Part shown: piece by piece, positions 27,570 through 36,456 of the stretch
Numbering within the stretch: position 1 is the stretch's first letter
Layout: every line of letters starts with the position of its first letter
Assembly (NCBI GenBank): GCA_947475445.1
Contig: CANJLC010000002.1
Span: forward strand, 124,001 to 188,000
DNA from: Alphaproteobacteria bacterium
GTDB lineage: Bacteria > Pseudomonadota > Alphaproteobacteria > Micropepsales > Micropepsaceae
DNA: 64,000 nt
Direction: 5' to 3'
Notes under the pieces: generated by a model
What the model saw: only the letters and a program-made list of their open reading frames with translations
What the model was told of the DNA's origin: nothing
The model's database searches: none
Made by a program: the position numbers and the translations under genes

Positions 27570-28223
27570 TTAGCCCGGTGGGCGGAAGATCTCGACCTGC
27601 AGCACATCGCCCTTGGGATGGATATGCTGGACCGAGCGCCAGACGAACTTGTCGGCATCCAGCCAGTAACTGTTCCGGAAGCGCCAGCCCAGCTGTGGGC
27701 TGCTGCAATCCTCATCCAGCCGCGTGGTGGCGATGGCATGGCCCAGGATGATAATGGCGTCCGGGCCGGCATTGGTGGCACGGCAGGTGATGGCGGCCGA
27801 ATAGATGCCCATATCGGGAAAATCCGCCGATAGGGCAATGCTGGCATTGGCGGCCGCGGAGGGCAGGATCGAGCCGCTGGCTGGCGCCAGGTGGGCCAGG
27901 TCGCGGGGCAATCCCACGGTGCGCTTTACGCGGCCGGCTTCGGTGATCAGAACCTTGTGCGCGGCCGAGGTCCAGAGCTGTTCGCCATTACTGTCCGTTG
28001 CCAGCACGACCAAGTTTTCCGGCCCGCCGTTCAGCCGATAGCCAAGGCTGGCATATTCAATCTCTGAGGCCTGCTCCAGACTCACGGCCTTGTCGCCGAA
28101 GCTGCCTTCGAAACTCTTCTTGACCACTTCGAAATAGGGGCCCCATGTGGAGGAAATATTGCCCGAACCGCAGCCGGCCAGCAACAAGGTGCAGCACACC
28201 GCGGCCAGCGCAGGTCTGCTCAC
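27570..28223 (-). CDS. YjbF/GfcB-family lipoprotein
   Basis: 217 residues from a GTG at 28223. The N-terminus has a lipobox LLLAGC (Cys17 or 18 would be lipidated). The segment IEYASLGYRLNGGPENLVVLATDSNGEQLW (given here in pieces: YASLGYRLNGGP and VVLATDSNGEQLW) aligns well with E. coli YjbF, including the later glycine-rich strand and the RFRNSYWLDADKFVW region, which matches YjbF's RWHNRYWID. YjbF is an outer-membrane or periplasmic lipoprotein of the yjbEFGH exopolysaccharide system. Its start overlaps the galU stop by 4 nt (GTGA), so it is cotranscribed with galU, and it converges on the YjbE-like gene across a shared terminator. Confidence 0.85.
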   Translation of the reverse strand: MSRPALAAVCCTLLLAGCGSGNISSTWGPYFEVVKKSFEGSFGDKAVSLEQASEIEYASLGYRLNGGPENLVVLATDSNGEQLWTSAAHKVLITEAGRVKRTVGLPRDLAHLAPASGSILPSAAANASIALSADFPDMGIYSAAITCRATNAGPDAIIILGHAIATTRLDEDCSSPQLGWRFRNSYWLDADKFVWRSVQHIHPKGDVLQVEIFRPPG

Positions 28224-29104
28224 AGATTCATGCCCTTGATGATTTTCTTGATCGACGGCGCGATATCGGGACGGGCCAGGCCCACCGAGATATTGGCGTG
28301 CAGGAAGCCCACCTTGTCGCCGCAGTCATAGCGCATGCAATCGGTTTTCACGGCATGGAAGGGCGTCCTGCCGATCATCTGCGCCATGGCGTCGGTGAGC
28401 TGGATTTCATTGCCGGCGCCGCGTTCCTGGCGGTCCAGCACGGTGAAGATTTCCGGCTGCAAGATGTAGCGGCCGATGATGCAGAGGTTGGATGGCGCCT
28501 TGCCCGGATCGGGTTTTTCCACCATGCCCTTGACCTCGGTGACATTGCCCATCACCTGGCCCGGATCCACCACGCCATAGCGCTTGACCTCGGACATGGG
28601 TTTTTCCTCGGCGGCCACGATCATGCCGCCGCCCACCCGGCGATAGGCCAGCATCATCTGCGACAGGGCGCCGGGCTTGCCCACCATCAGATCGTCCGGC
28701 AGCAGCACGGCGAAAGGCTCGTTGCCGACGAAATGCCGGGCGCACCACACCGCATGGCCCAGGCCCAGCGGCTCCTGCTGGCGGATGAAGCCGACGGAGC
28801 CACTCTGGGGCAGGGATTCAATCAGCGAATTCAGCTCGGCGGTCTTTTCGCGCGCTTCCAGCAGGGCCTGCAGCTCATAGGCATGGTCAAAATGGTCTTC
28901 GATGACGTGCTTGCCGCGGCCGGTGATGAAAACGAACTGCTCGATCCCCGCCTCGCGCGCTTCTTCCACGGCGTACTGGATGACCGGCTTGTCCACCACG
29001 GGCAGCATTTCCTTGGGCACCGCTTTGGTGGCGGGCAGGAAGCGCGTGCCCATGCCGGCCACCGGAAACACGGCTTTGCGGACAGGTTTGGGGGCATCGG
29101 TCAT
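28220..29104 (-). CDS. galU: UTP-glucose-1-phosphate uridylyltransferase
   Basis: 294 residues, the standard GalU length. AVFPVAGMGTRFLPATK near residues 11-27 is the nucleotide-binding loop and KEMLPVVDKP follows; VLLPDDLM and the GNEIQLTDA segment are also typical of bacterial GalU. The enzyme makes UDP-glucose from UTP and glucose-1-phosphate, feeding ugd (42024), UDP-GlcA 4-epimerase (35479) and glucosyl transfers for the glycan. It overlaps the YjbF gene by 4 nt, tying precursor supply to export. The ATG at 29104 begins the family's common N-terminus. Confidence 0.95.
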   Translation of the reverse strand: MTDAPKPVRKAVFPVAGMGTRFLPATKAVPKEMLPVVDKPVIQYAVEEAREAGIEQFVFITGRGKHVIEDHFDHAYELQALLEAREKTAELNSLIESLPQSGSVGFIRQQEPLGLGHAVWCARHFVGNEPFAVLLPDDLMVGKPGALSQMMLAYRRVGGGMIVAAEEKPMSEVKRYGVVDPGQVMGNVTEVKGMVEKPDPGKAPSNLCIIGRYILQPEIFTVLDRQERGAGNEIQLTDAMAQMIGRTPFHAVKTDCMRYDCGDKVGFLHANISVGLARPDIAPSIKKIIKGMNL

Positions 29105-29209
29105 GGGGCGGCACCACGCTGGCGGTTTATTGGTAAAGCCCTGTTTTCATGGCACGAGGGGCCTATTAAAGTCCAGTTTTCCCGTAATCCGTAAGCAGGC
29201 AGGCAAGGC

Positions 29210-30352
29210 GTGGGCAGGCGGACCTATTGGCATGTTGCGATATTTGCCTGGGCGTTATGTCCGGGGGCGGCGATGGGGGCTGTCACCACGGCGACCTTTG
29301 CCGCCATCGCCGACAGCCTGGCGGCAGGCGACGGGGTGGGCGCCCTCAAGCTGGCCGATATCGCGCTGGCCGATCCGTCCCTGACGGACCCGGACCGCAG
29401 CCGCCTGCTGGTCAACCGGGCCATCGCCCTGCATGGCGAAGGCGACCAGGAGGGCGCCCTGGCCGATCTGACGCGCGCCATCGAGGCGCACAACCTGACC
29501 AATCCCGAACAGGCGCGCGCTTACCTGGAGCGCGGCCTGGTGCTGGATTCCATGGGCAAGCTGCCCCTGGCGGTGGGTGACTACACCGCCGTGCTGCGGC
29601 TTGAACCGGGTTCGGCGCAAGCCTTGAACAACCGCGCCAATGCCTATCGCCGCCAGAACCGCATGCAGGATGCGCGCGCCGATTACCTGGCCTCGCTGGC
29701 GGCCAGCAATCCGGCGCCGGAATATCCCTATTACGGGCTGGGCCAGATCTCCGAGAGCGAAAACAACATGGTGGAGGCAAGGAATTTCTACAGCCGCGCC
29801 GTGGCCGCCAATCCCGGTTACAGCCTGGCGGCGGACCGGCTGGCCATACTGGGCGGCGCGCCGCCGCCTGCAGCAGCTCCGATCATCCTGAAGCCGCCCA
29901 TATCAAAAAGTGCAAGTGGGGGCATGACGCTGGCTGCCGATGCGCCGGTGGTGCTCCGGCCGCCTTCGCCAAAGGGACCAAAATCTGCCACGGCAAAAGC
30001 CGCGCCCGCTGTTTCGTCCATCACAAGGCCGGTGGAGCAAAAACCGGCGAAGGCGCGTGATGTGGTGACGCTGCGTCCGGGCTTCGACCGCTCCGTCGCT
30101 GCGCCAAAAGCGGGCGGCACAAGGGAAGTGCAGCTGGGCGCCTGGCGGCAGGTGGACGAGGCAGCGGCGGGGTGGACCCGCGCGCTCAAACAGGCGGATG
30201 GCGTGCTGGACGGCCATGAACACCGGCTGGTGGCCGTCAATTTGCCCGGCCGGGGACGCTTCTATCGCCTGCGGGTCAGCACAGACGACGTCGCCGGCCT
30301 TTGCGCCGCGCTGCGCGACAAGGGACTGGATTGCATCGCCGTACGTGAATGA
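29210..30352 (+). CDS. Secreted TPR-repeat protein with C-terminal SPOR-like domain
   Basis: 380 residues from a GTG at 29210. A signal peptide (GRRTYWHVAIFAWALCPGAAMG) precedes about five tetratricopeptide units (residues about 30-210, with repeated NRAIALHGEGDQEGA- and LNNRANAYRRQNRMQDA-type helices). A proline/alanine-rich linker (215-290) leads to a final domain (residues about 300-375, REVQLGAWRQVDEA ... RFYRLRVSTDD) that fits a SPOR fold, which binds denuded peptidoglycan glycans. It may act as a periplasmic scaffold for the export machinery or for division; context favours the former only weakly. Confidence 0.7.
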   Translation: MGRRTYWHVAIFAWALCPGAAMGAVTTATFAAIADSLAAGDGVGALKLADIALADPSLTDPDRSRLLVNRAIALHGEGDQEGALADLTRAIEAHNLTNPEQARAYLERGLVLDSMGKLPLAVGDYTAVLRLEPGSAQALNNRANAYRRQNRMQDARADYLASLAASNPAPEYPYYGLGQISESENNMVEARNFYSRAVAANPGYSLAADRLAILGGAPPPAAAPIILKPPISKSASGGMTLAADAPVVLRPPSPKGPKSATAKAAPAVSSITRPVEQKPAKARDVVTLRPGFDRSVAAPKAGGTREVQLGAWRQVDEAAAGWTRALKQADGVLDGHEHRLVAVNLPGRGRFYRLRVSTDDVAGLCAALRDKGLDCIAVRE

Positions 30353-30408
30353 GACAGGCGCGCGAATAACGCCTTAATCCCGCCAAGCCGGATGCTTATA
30401 GACACGCC

Positions 30409-31512
30409 ATGCAGGCCATACAACAACTCTGGGGCTGGGCCCGGGCGCATGAGCGCCATTTGTCGGCGCTGGCCATGGCGGGTGGCTTTGCGTTCGACTC
30501 TTATGCCTTTGGCCGTATAGACCGTCCCGCCACCCAGGCGGTGTTCATTTTTTATCTCATCATGGCGGGCGTCAGCATCGCCGTCCTGCATGTGATGGAG
30601 TCGCGCAGCCCCCGCGCGCCGGGCGATGTGCGGGCGGTGCGCATCCACACCCTGCTGGTCACCGCCACGCAATTTGCGCTGGGCGCGCTGCTGTCGGGTT
30701 TTTGCGTGTTCTATATCCGCAGCGCCTCGTTGGGTTCGTCCTGGCCCTTCCTGCTGTTCATGGCGGCGATCTTCATCGGCCAGGAATATTTCCGCGAATA
30801 TGCCTCGCGGCTGGTGTTCGCCGCCTTGCTGTTTTTCTTCTCGCTGTATTCCTATGCCATCCTGCTGGTGCCGGTGATGCTGCATCGTATTGGCACCGGG
30901 CCGTTCCTGGTTTCCGGCGGCGTGGCTGTGGCGGCGTTCTTCTTCTACATGCGGCTGCTGGCGTGGGCAGGCCATGAGCGTTACCGCAGCGCCCGCCTGC
31001 ATATCCGCATCGGCATGCTGGTGGTGGCGGCGCTGGTGAACGGCTTTTATTTCCTCAAAGTGTTTCCGCCGCTGCCCCTGGTGCTGTCGGATGCCGGCAT
31101 CTATCACGATGTGCGGCGGGCCGGCGCGGACTTTGCCGCCGCCAGCGAAGCCGAGCCGCCGGCCTGGCGGGCGCTGTTCGGCACCTTTCCCGTGCTGCAT
31201 GTGGTGGCAGGGCAGAAAATCTTTCTCTACAGCGCCATCTTCGCGCCCTATCGGCTGGCCACCGCCATCGAGCATCGCTGGGAATGGCGCGATCCGGCGA
31301 CGGGCGCATGGACGCCGCAGCAGGCGGTGCGCTTTTCCATCCAGGGCGGGCGCGAGAATGGCTACCGGGCCTATTCCTTCCGCACCGCGCCCAAGCCCGG
31401 GCAGTGGCGGGTGAATATCGTGTCTTGGGATGGCAGGGCGGTGGGCCGGGTGCGATTTTCCGTCGAGCCTGCCGCAACGCCGCCCGTTCTGACATCCAAG
31501 CTACTGAAATAA
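30409..31512 (+). CDS. DUF2914 membrane protein
   Basis: 367 residues with six to seven membrane spans in the first 220 residues and a soluble C-terminal domain. The latter (residues about 260-355) contains IEHRWEWRD, GYRAYSFRTAPKPGQWRVNIV and RVRFSVEP, matching DUF2914, a domain of unknown function often found with TPR or membrane regions in Proteobacteria. It starts 56 bases after the TPR-SPOR gene and may be cotranscribed. The function is not known and I do not assign one. Confidence 0.65.
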   Translation: MQAIQQLWGWARAHERHLSALAMAGGFAFDSYAFGRIDRPATQAVFIFYLIMAGVSIAVLHVMESRSPRAPGDVRAVRIHTLLVTATQFALGALLSGFCVFYIRSASLGSSWPFLLFMAAIFIGQEYFREYASRLVFAALLFFFSLYSYAILLVPVMLHRIGTGPFLVSGGVAVAAFFFYMRLLAWAGHERYRSARLHIRIGMLVVAALVNGFYFLKVFPPLPLVLSDAGIYHDVRRAGADFAAASEAEPPAWRALFGTFPVLHVVAGQKIFLYSAIFAPYRLATAIEHRWEWRDPATGAWTPQQAVRFSIQGGRENGYRAYSFRTAPKPGQWRVNIVSWDGRAVGRVRFSVEPAATPPVLTSKLLK

Positions 31513-31570
31513 AACGCGTTTTACAGCGCCTTGCATCAGCCCCGTTAAGGTCCTATTTCACATCTAAGAT

Positions 31571-32500
31571 TTGGGGTTTCATGATTTGTCCACCAATAAG
31601 ACTGTTATATCTCATCTGCGCCGGCTAGAAGCCGAGAGCATCCACATCATGCGCGAGGTGGCGGCCGAGTTCGCCAACCCGGTGATGCTCTATTCCGTGG
31701 GCAAGGACAGCGCCGTGATGCTGCACTTGGCGATGAAGGCTTTCTATCCCTCCAAGCCGCCATTCCCGCTGATGCATGTCAACACCACCTGGAAATTCCA
31801 GGAGATGATAAAATTTCGCGACGAGACGGTGAAGCGGCTGGACCTGGATTTCATCGAATATATCAACCAGGACGGCGTGGACCGCGGCATCAATCCCTTC
31901 GACAGCGGCTCGTCGCTGCACACGCAAGTCATGAAGACCGAGGCGCTGAAGCAGGCGCTGGACAAGTACAAGTTCGACGCCGCCTTTGGCGGGGCGCGCC
32001 GCGACGAGGAAAAATCCCGCGCCAAGGAGCGAATCTTTTCCTTCCGCAGCGCCTCCCATGCCTGGGACCCCAAGGCGCAGCGGCCAGAATTGTGGCGCGT
32101 CTACAATACGCGCATCAACAAGGGCGAGAGCATCCGTGTCTTCCCGCTGTCCAACTGGACCGAGCTGGATATTTGGCAATATATCCTGGCCGAGAATATT
32201 CCCATCGTGCCGCTCTATTTCGCCAAGAAGCGCCCCGTGGTGGAGCGCGACGGCACATTGATCATGCGCGACGACGAACGCATGAAGCTGAAGCCGGGCG
32301 AAAAGATAGAAGAAAAGCTGGTGCGTTTCAGGACGCTAGGTTGTTATCCGCTGACCGGCGCGATTGAAAGCGACGCCGACACGCTGGAAGGCATCGTAAC
32401 CGAGATGTTCACCGCCCGCACGTCCGAGCGGCAGGGCCGGCTGATCGACAGCGACGAAAAAGCCTCGATGGAAAAGAAGAAAAAAGAGGGGTACTTCTAA
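31571..32500 (+). CDS. cysD: Sulfate adenylyltransferase subunit 2
   Basis: 309 residues, a PAPS-reductase-fold ATP sulfurylase small subunit. [16 protein letters not shown] near the N-terminus, [16 protein letters not shown] (the PP-loop SxGKDS), [16 protein letters not shown] and [11 protein letters not shown] are all hallmark CysD motifs. With CysN it makes adenosine 5'-phosphosulfate from ATP and sulfate. No ATG precedes the conserved start in frame: the best options are TTG at 31571 or TTG at 31586, neither with a good ribosome-binding site. It lies one base before cysNC. No sulfite/PAPS reductase genes are in the window, so use in polysaccharide sulfation is possible. Confidence 0.95.
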   Translation: MGFHDLSTNKTVISHLRRLEAESIHIMREVAAEFANPVMLYSVGKDSAVMLHLAMKAFYPSKPPFPLMHVNTTWKFQEMIKFRDETVKRLDLDFIEYINQDGVDRGINPFDSGSSLHTQVMKTEALKQALDKYKFDAAFGGARRDEEKSRAKERIFSFRSASHAWDPKAQRPELWRVYNTRINKGESIRVFPLSNWTELDIWQYILAENIPIVPLYFAKKRPVVERDGTLIMRDDERMKLKPGEKIEEKLVRFRTLGCYPLTGAIESDADTLEGIVTEMFTARTSERQGRLIDSDEKASMEKKKKEGYF

Positions 32501-32501
32501 A

Positions 32502-34388
32502 ATGAATGCCCCCACCGACCTCAAGACATTTCTCGCGGCGCAGGAAAAGAAAAGCCTGCTGCGGTTTCTCACCTGCGGCAGCGTGGATGACGGCAAATCC
32601 ACGCTGATTGGGCGGCTGCTTTACGATACGAAATTGCTGTTCGAAGACACGCTGGCGAGCCTCGAGAAAGACTCCAGGAAATTCGGCACCACGGGCGAGG
32701 ATATTGATTTCGCGCTTCTGGTGGACGGGCTGGAAGCCGAGCGCGAACAGGGCATCACCATTGATGTCGCCTACCGCTTCTTCGCCACCGACAAGCGCAA
32801 ATTCATCGTCGCCGACACGCCCGGCCATGAGCAATATACCCGCAACATGGCGACCGGCGCCTCCAATTCGGACCTCGCGGTCATCCTGATTGATGCGCGC
32901 AAGGGCGTGCTGGTCCAGACCCGCCGCCATGCCTATATCGCCAGCCTGCTGGGCATCCGCCACATCGTGCTGGCGGTGAACAAGATCGACCTGGTGGGTT
33001 ACAGCCAGCAGGTGTTTGACGACATCGTGGCGGATTTCACAAAGTTTGCAGCCAAGCTGGGCTTTGTGACCCAGGCGGCCATTCCGCTGTCGGCGCGCTA
33101 TGGCATCAATGTCATGGCCAAGAGCCCGGAGACACCCTGGTACAAGGGTCCGGCGCTTCTGACCCACCTGGAAAGCGTGGATGTGGATACGGCGCTGGAA
33201 GAAAATCCCTTCCGCATGCCGGTGCAATGGGTCAACCGGCCCAACCTGGATTTCCGCGGTTTTTGCGGCACCATCGCGGGCGGGAAGGTCAAGCCGGGCG
33301 ACACCATCGCGGTGGCCAAGTCGGGCCGCACCAGCAAAGTCACGCGCATCGTCACCATGGACGGCGACAAGGAGCAGGCCGTGGCCGGCGACGCGGTCAC
33401 GCTCACCCTGGCCGATGAAGTGGATATTTCGCGCGGCGATGTGCTGGCGGACGCCCATGCCCGGCCCGATGTCTCGGACCAGTTTGCGGCGCATCTGTTG
33501 TGGATGGCGGACGAGGAAATGCTGCCGGGGCGGCAATATCTCCTCAAGATCGGCGCCGCCACCGTGCCGGCCGCCATTTCCGAGCTCAAGCACAAGGTGG
33601 ACGTAAACACCCTTGAGCATATGGCGGGCAAGACCCTGGGCCTGAACGAGGTGGGCTATGCCAATTTCTCGCTGGCCCAGCCTTTGGCTTTTGATCCGTA
33701 CAAGGACAATCGCGACACCGGCGGCTTCATCCTGATTGACCGCTTCTCCAACGCCACGGTGGGCGCGGGCATGATCGACTTTGGCTTGCGCCGCGCCACC
33801 AATGTCCATTGGCAGGCGCTGGACGTGAACAAGCAGGCGCGCGCCGCGCTCAAGGGGCAAAAGCCCGTGGTGCTTTGGTTCACCGGCCTGTCGGGCTCGG
33901 GCAAATCCACCATCGCCAATTTGGTGGAAAAGAAACTGGCGGCGGAAGGCAAGCACACCTATCTGCTGGACGGCGACAATGTGCGCCATGGCCTGAACAA
34001 GGACCTTGGCTTCACCGACGCCGACCGGGTGGAGAATATCCGCCGGGTTGGGGAGACGGCCAGGCTGTTCGTGGATGCCGGCCTGATCGTGCTGGTGTCC
34101 TTCATCTCGCCCTTCCGCTCGGAACGCCGCATGGCGCGCGACCTGGTGGGCAGCGACGAATTCATCGAGGTTTTCGTGGATACGCCCATCGAGGTGTGCA
34201 TGCAGCGCGATCCCAAGGGGCTGTATGAAAAGGCCAGGGCGGGCGCGATCAAGAATTTCACCGGCATCGACAGCCCCTATGAGCCGCCGGAACATGCCGA
34301 GATCACGGTCAAGACCGTTGAGGCGGATGCGGAAAGCCATGCCGAGGCGCTGGTGGAGCATCTGCGTCAACGCGGGCTGCTGGGTTGA
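32502..34388 (+). CDS. cysNC: Bifunctional sulfate adenylyltransferase subunit 1 / adenylylsulfate kinase
   Basis: 628 residues, a fusion. The first 440 residues are an EF-Tu-like GTPase ([10 protein letters not shown]-loop near residue 26, [11 protein letters not shown] switch II, NKIDLVG base motif), which drives CysD; the C-terminal 180 residues are an APS kinase ([13 protein letters not shown] near 466, [27 protein letters not shown]). Together they make PAPS from sulfate and ATP. The AGGGG element before the ATG at 32502 supports the start. PAPS supplies sulfate for glycan sulfotransferases as well as assimilation; no sulfotransferase was recognised here. Confidence 0.95.
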   Translation: MNAPTDLKTFLAAQEKKSLLRFLTCGSVDDGKSTLIGRLLYDTKLLFEDTLASLEKDSRKFGTTGEDIDFALLVDGLEAEREQGITIDVAYRFFATDKRKFIVADTPGHEQYTRNMATGASNSDLAVILIDARKGVLVQTRRHAYIASLLGIRHIVLAVNKIDLVGYSQQVFDDIVADFTKFAAKLGFVTQAAIPLSARYGINVMAKSPETPWYKGPALLTHLESVDVDTALEENPFRMPVQWVNRPNLDFRGFCGTIAGGKVKPGDTIAVAKSGRTSKVTRIVTMDGDKEQAVAGDAVTLTLADEVDISRGDVLADAHARPDVSDQFAAHLLWMADEEMLPGRQYLLKIGAATVPAAISELKHKVDVNTLEHMAGKTLGLNEVGYANFSLAQPLAFDPYKDNRDTGGFILIDRFSNATVGAGMIDFGLRRATNVHWQALDVNKQARAALKGQKPVVLWFTGLSGSGKSTIANLVEKKLAAEGKHTYLLDGDNVRHGLNKDLGFTDADRVENIRRVGETARLFVDAGLIVLVSFISPFRSERRMARDLVGSDEFIEVFVDTPIEVCMQRDPKGLYEKARAGAIKNFTGIDSPYEPPEHAEITVKTVEADAESHAEALVEHLRQRGLLG

Positions 34389-34390
34389 TC

Positions 34391-35482
34391 ATGCCAAATG
34401 GCGCCAAACCGCTGGCCGCGCGCGTCAGTGGCTGGCTGTCGGTCCACGCCCTGCCGCTATGGGCCGGCAAGGGCTTTGATGCGCAAGGCGGCGGCTTTGT
34501 CGATTGCCTGTCGGCCGATGGCGAGCCGATGCTGGGTTCGCCGCGCCGCTGCATGCTGCAGGCCCGCCAGCTTTATGTTTTTTCCCACGCCGCCATGCTA
34601 GGGCTGGTGCCCGACACCTCGGTGGCGCGCAAGGGCTTTGAATTCCTGATGCGCCATGGCGCGCCCGATGGCGCGGAGCAGGGTTTTGTCCACGTCATGG
34701 ACCGCAATGGCCGGGTGCTGGACGCCCGCCGCGATCTTTATGACCATGCCTTTTTGCTGCTGGCGTTCAGCTGGTATTACCGCGCCAGCGGCGATGCGCG
34801 CGCCCGCCAGGCGATGGATGACGTGGTGACGGCAATCCAGGCGCTGCGCCATCCTTCCGGTATCGGCTACCTGGAAAACAACGAAGGCGCGCTGCCGCGG
34901 CGGCAGAATTCCCACATGCATTTGCTGGAAGGTTTTTTGGCGGCCTTCGCCGCCACCGGCCAGTTCGAAATGCTGAGCCTGGCGTCGGACATGGTGCAGC
35001 TGCTGGTGGAGCATTTCCTGTACGACGGAGTGCTGCTGGAATATTTCGAGGACAACTGGCGGCCTGCGCCGCAGGCCATCATGGAGCCGGGCCATCACCA
35101 GGAATGGGTGTGGCTGCTGCGGCAATTCAACAATGGCGGCGAGCTGGTGATGCGCCAGCTTTATGACAGCGTCCTGCGCCATGGCATGCCGGCGCAAAGC
35201 CGCCTGCTTTACAACGAAGTGTGGAGCGACGGGCTGCAACCCAAGGACGCCGCCAAGCGGTTATGGCCGCAGACCGAGCATCTGAAGGCCGAGCTGGCGC
35301 TGGGATTGCCGGGCGAAGAGACGGTGGAGCGGATATTCAAGCATTTCCTGGACCCCGCCAGCGTGAAGGGCGCCTGGATTGACCGGCTGGACGCCAGCAA
35401 CGCGCCCATCCAGGGCACCATTCCCGCCAGCAGCCTGTATCACGTGTTCCTGGCGTTCAGCGAATTTCTCGCCGAAGCCTAG
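34391..35482 (+). CDS. AGE-family epimerase/isomerase (N-acylglucosamine 2-epimerase-like)
   Basis: 363 residues with the (alpha/alpha)6-barrel signature of AGE proteins: QARQLYVFSHA near residue 58, DLYDHAFLLLAFSWYY near 116, RQNSHMHLLEGFLAA near 172, EPGHHQEWVWLL near 236 and a WPQTEHLKAELAL segment near 296. The conserved histidines in DHAF, HMHL and HHQEW match the catalytic set. Members isomerise mannose/fructose (or -6-phosphate) or epimerise N-acylhexosamines. Its placement right after cysNC (ATG 34391, three bases past the stop) in a GDP-mannose-dependent locus suggests a mannose-related role, which is only inferred. Its TAG shares a CTAG palindrome with the convergent epimerase. Confidence 0.8.
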   Translation: MPNGAKPLAARVSGWLSVHALPLWAGKGFDAQGGGFVDCLSADGEPMLGSPRRCMLQARQLYVFSHAAMLGLVPDTSVARKGFEFLMRHGAPDGAEQGFVHVMDRNGRVLDARRDLYDHAFLLLAFSWYYRASGDARARQAMDDVVTAIQALRHPSGIGYLENNEGALPRRQNSHMHLLEGFLAAFAATGQFEMLSLASDMVQLLVEHFLYDGVLLEYFEDNWRPAPQAIMEPGHHQEWVWLLRQFNNGGELVMRQLYDSVLRHGMPAQSRLLYNEVWSDGLQPKDAAKRLWPQTEHLKAELALGLPGEETVERIFKHFLDPASVKGAWIDRLDASNAPIQGTIPASSLYHVFLAFSEFLAEA

Positions 35483-36447
35483 ACCCCGTAATAATCCTTG
35501 TACCAGTCAATGAATTTGGGGATGCCGGCGCTGATGGGCGTGGCGGGCTCGAAGCCCAGATCGCGCTGGCTTTCGGTGATGTCGGCATAGGTGGCGGGGA
35601 CATCGCCGGGCTGCATCGGTTCCAGCTGCAGCCTGGCCTTGCGCTGCAGGGCGCGTTCGATTTCGCCGATGAAGTCGGTGAGTTTTTCCGATTTGTGGTT
35701 GCCCAGGTTGTAGAGCTTGAAGGGCGGCGTGCCGGTTGCGGGCCTGTCGAGCACCCGCACCACGCCATTCACGATGTCATCGATGTAGGTAAAGTCGCGC
35801 CACATCTCGCCGCGGTTGAACACCTTGATCGGCTCGCCGGCGATGATCTGGCGGGCGAAAATGAAGGCCGCCATGTCGGGACGGCCCCAGGGGCCATAGA
35901 CGGTAAAGAAGCGCAGGCCCGTGGAGGGAATGCCGTAGAGATGGGCATAGGCGAAGCCGAACAATTCGGTGGCGCGCTTGGTGGCGGCATAGAGCGAATT
36001 GGGCTGCTCGACGGGATCGGTGACGGCGAAGGGCATCTTGGTGTTGCCGCCATAGACGGAGGAAGAGGAGGCATAGACGAAATGCTTGAGGCCTTTCAGC
36101 TTCCGCGCCAGTTCCAGCATCACCGTCTGGCCCATCACGTTCGAGGTGACATAAGTATAGGGATCGGTGAGGGAGTGGCGCACGCCGGCCTGGGCCGCCA
36201 AATGGATGATACCGTCGATGGGCCGATCGCTGAGCTTCAACATCGCATCCTTGTCGGCGATGTTGGCCTTGAGGAACGTGAAGGCCTTGTCGGATGTCAG
36301 CCGCGCCAGGCGCGCGTCCTTCAGCGTGACGTCATAATAGTCGTTGAGATTGTCCACCCCGATCACGGCGTCGCCCCGCGCCAGCAGGGCACGGGAGACA
36401 TTCGAGCCGATAAAGCCGGCTGCGCCTGTAACCAGAATGGTGGACAT
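35479..36447 (-). CDS. UDP-glucuronate 4-epimerase-type NAD-dependent epimerase
   Basis: 322 residues. ILVTGAAGFIGSN (residues 4-16), GVDNLNDYYDVTLKDARL (34-51), AAQAGVRHSL near 90, YASSSSVYGG near 124 and YAATKRA near 153 are the full set seen in UDP-GlcA/UDP-GlcNAcA 4-epimerases; DYYDVTLKDARL in particular marks UDP-uronate epimerases. It likely interconverts UDP-glucuronate and UDP-galacturonate, with Ugd (42024) supplying the substrate. It lies 9 bases downstream of the TviB-like dehydrogenase on the same strand, so UDP-GlcNAcA/GalNAcA is an alternative substrate. Its stop overlaps the AGE gene's stop in CTAG. Confidence 0.85.
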   Translation of the reverse strand: MSTILVTGAAGFIGSNVSRALLARGDAVIGVDNLNDYYDVTLKDARLARLTSDKAFTFLKANIADKDAMLKLSDRPIDGIIHLAAQAGVRHSLTDPYTYVTSNVMGQTVMLELARKLKGLKHFVYASSSSVYGGNTKMPFAVTDPVEQPNSLYAATKRATELFGFAYAHLYGIPSTGLRFFTVYGPWGRPDMAAFIFARQIIAGEPIKVFNRGEMWRDFTYIDDIVNGVVRVLDRPATGTPPFKLYNLGNHKSEKLTDFIGEIERALQRKARLQLEPMQPGDVPATYADITESQRDLGFEPATPISAGIPKFIDWYKDYYGV

Positions 36448-36456
36448 GGGAGACTC

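Noticed and set aside
32409-34370. 653-codon open frame on the minus strand
   Set aside because: It is antisense to cysNC, whose motifs are complete; the translation shows no domain and is a GC-skew shadow.
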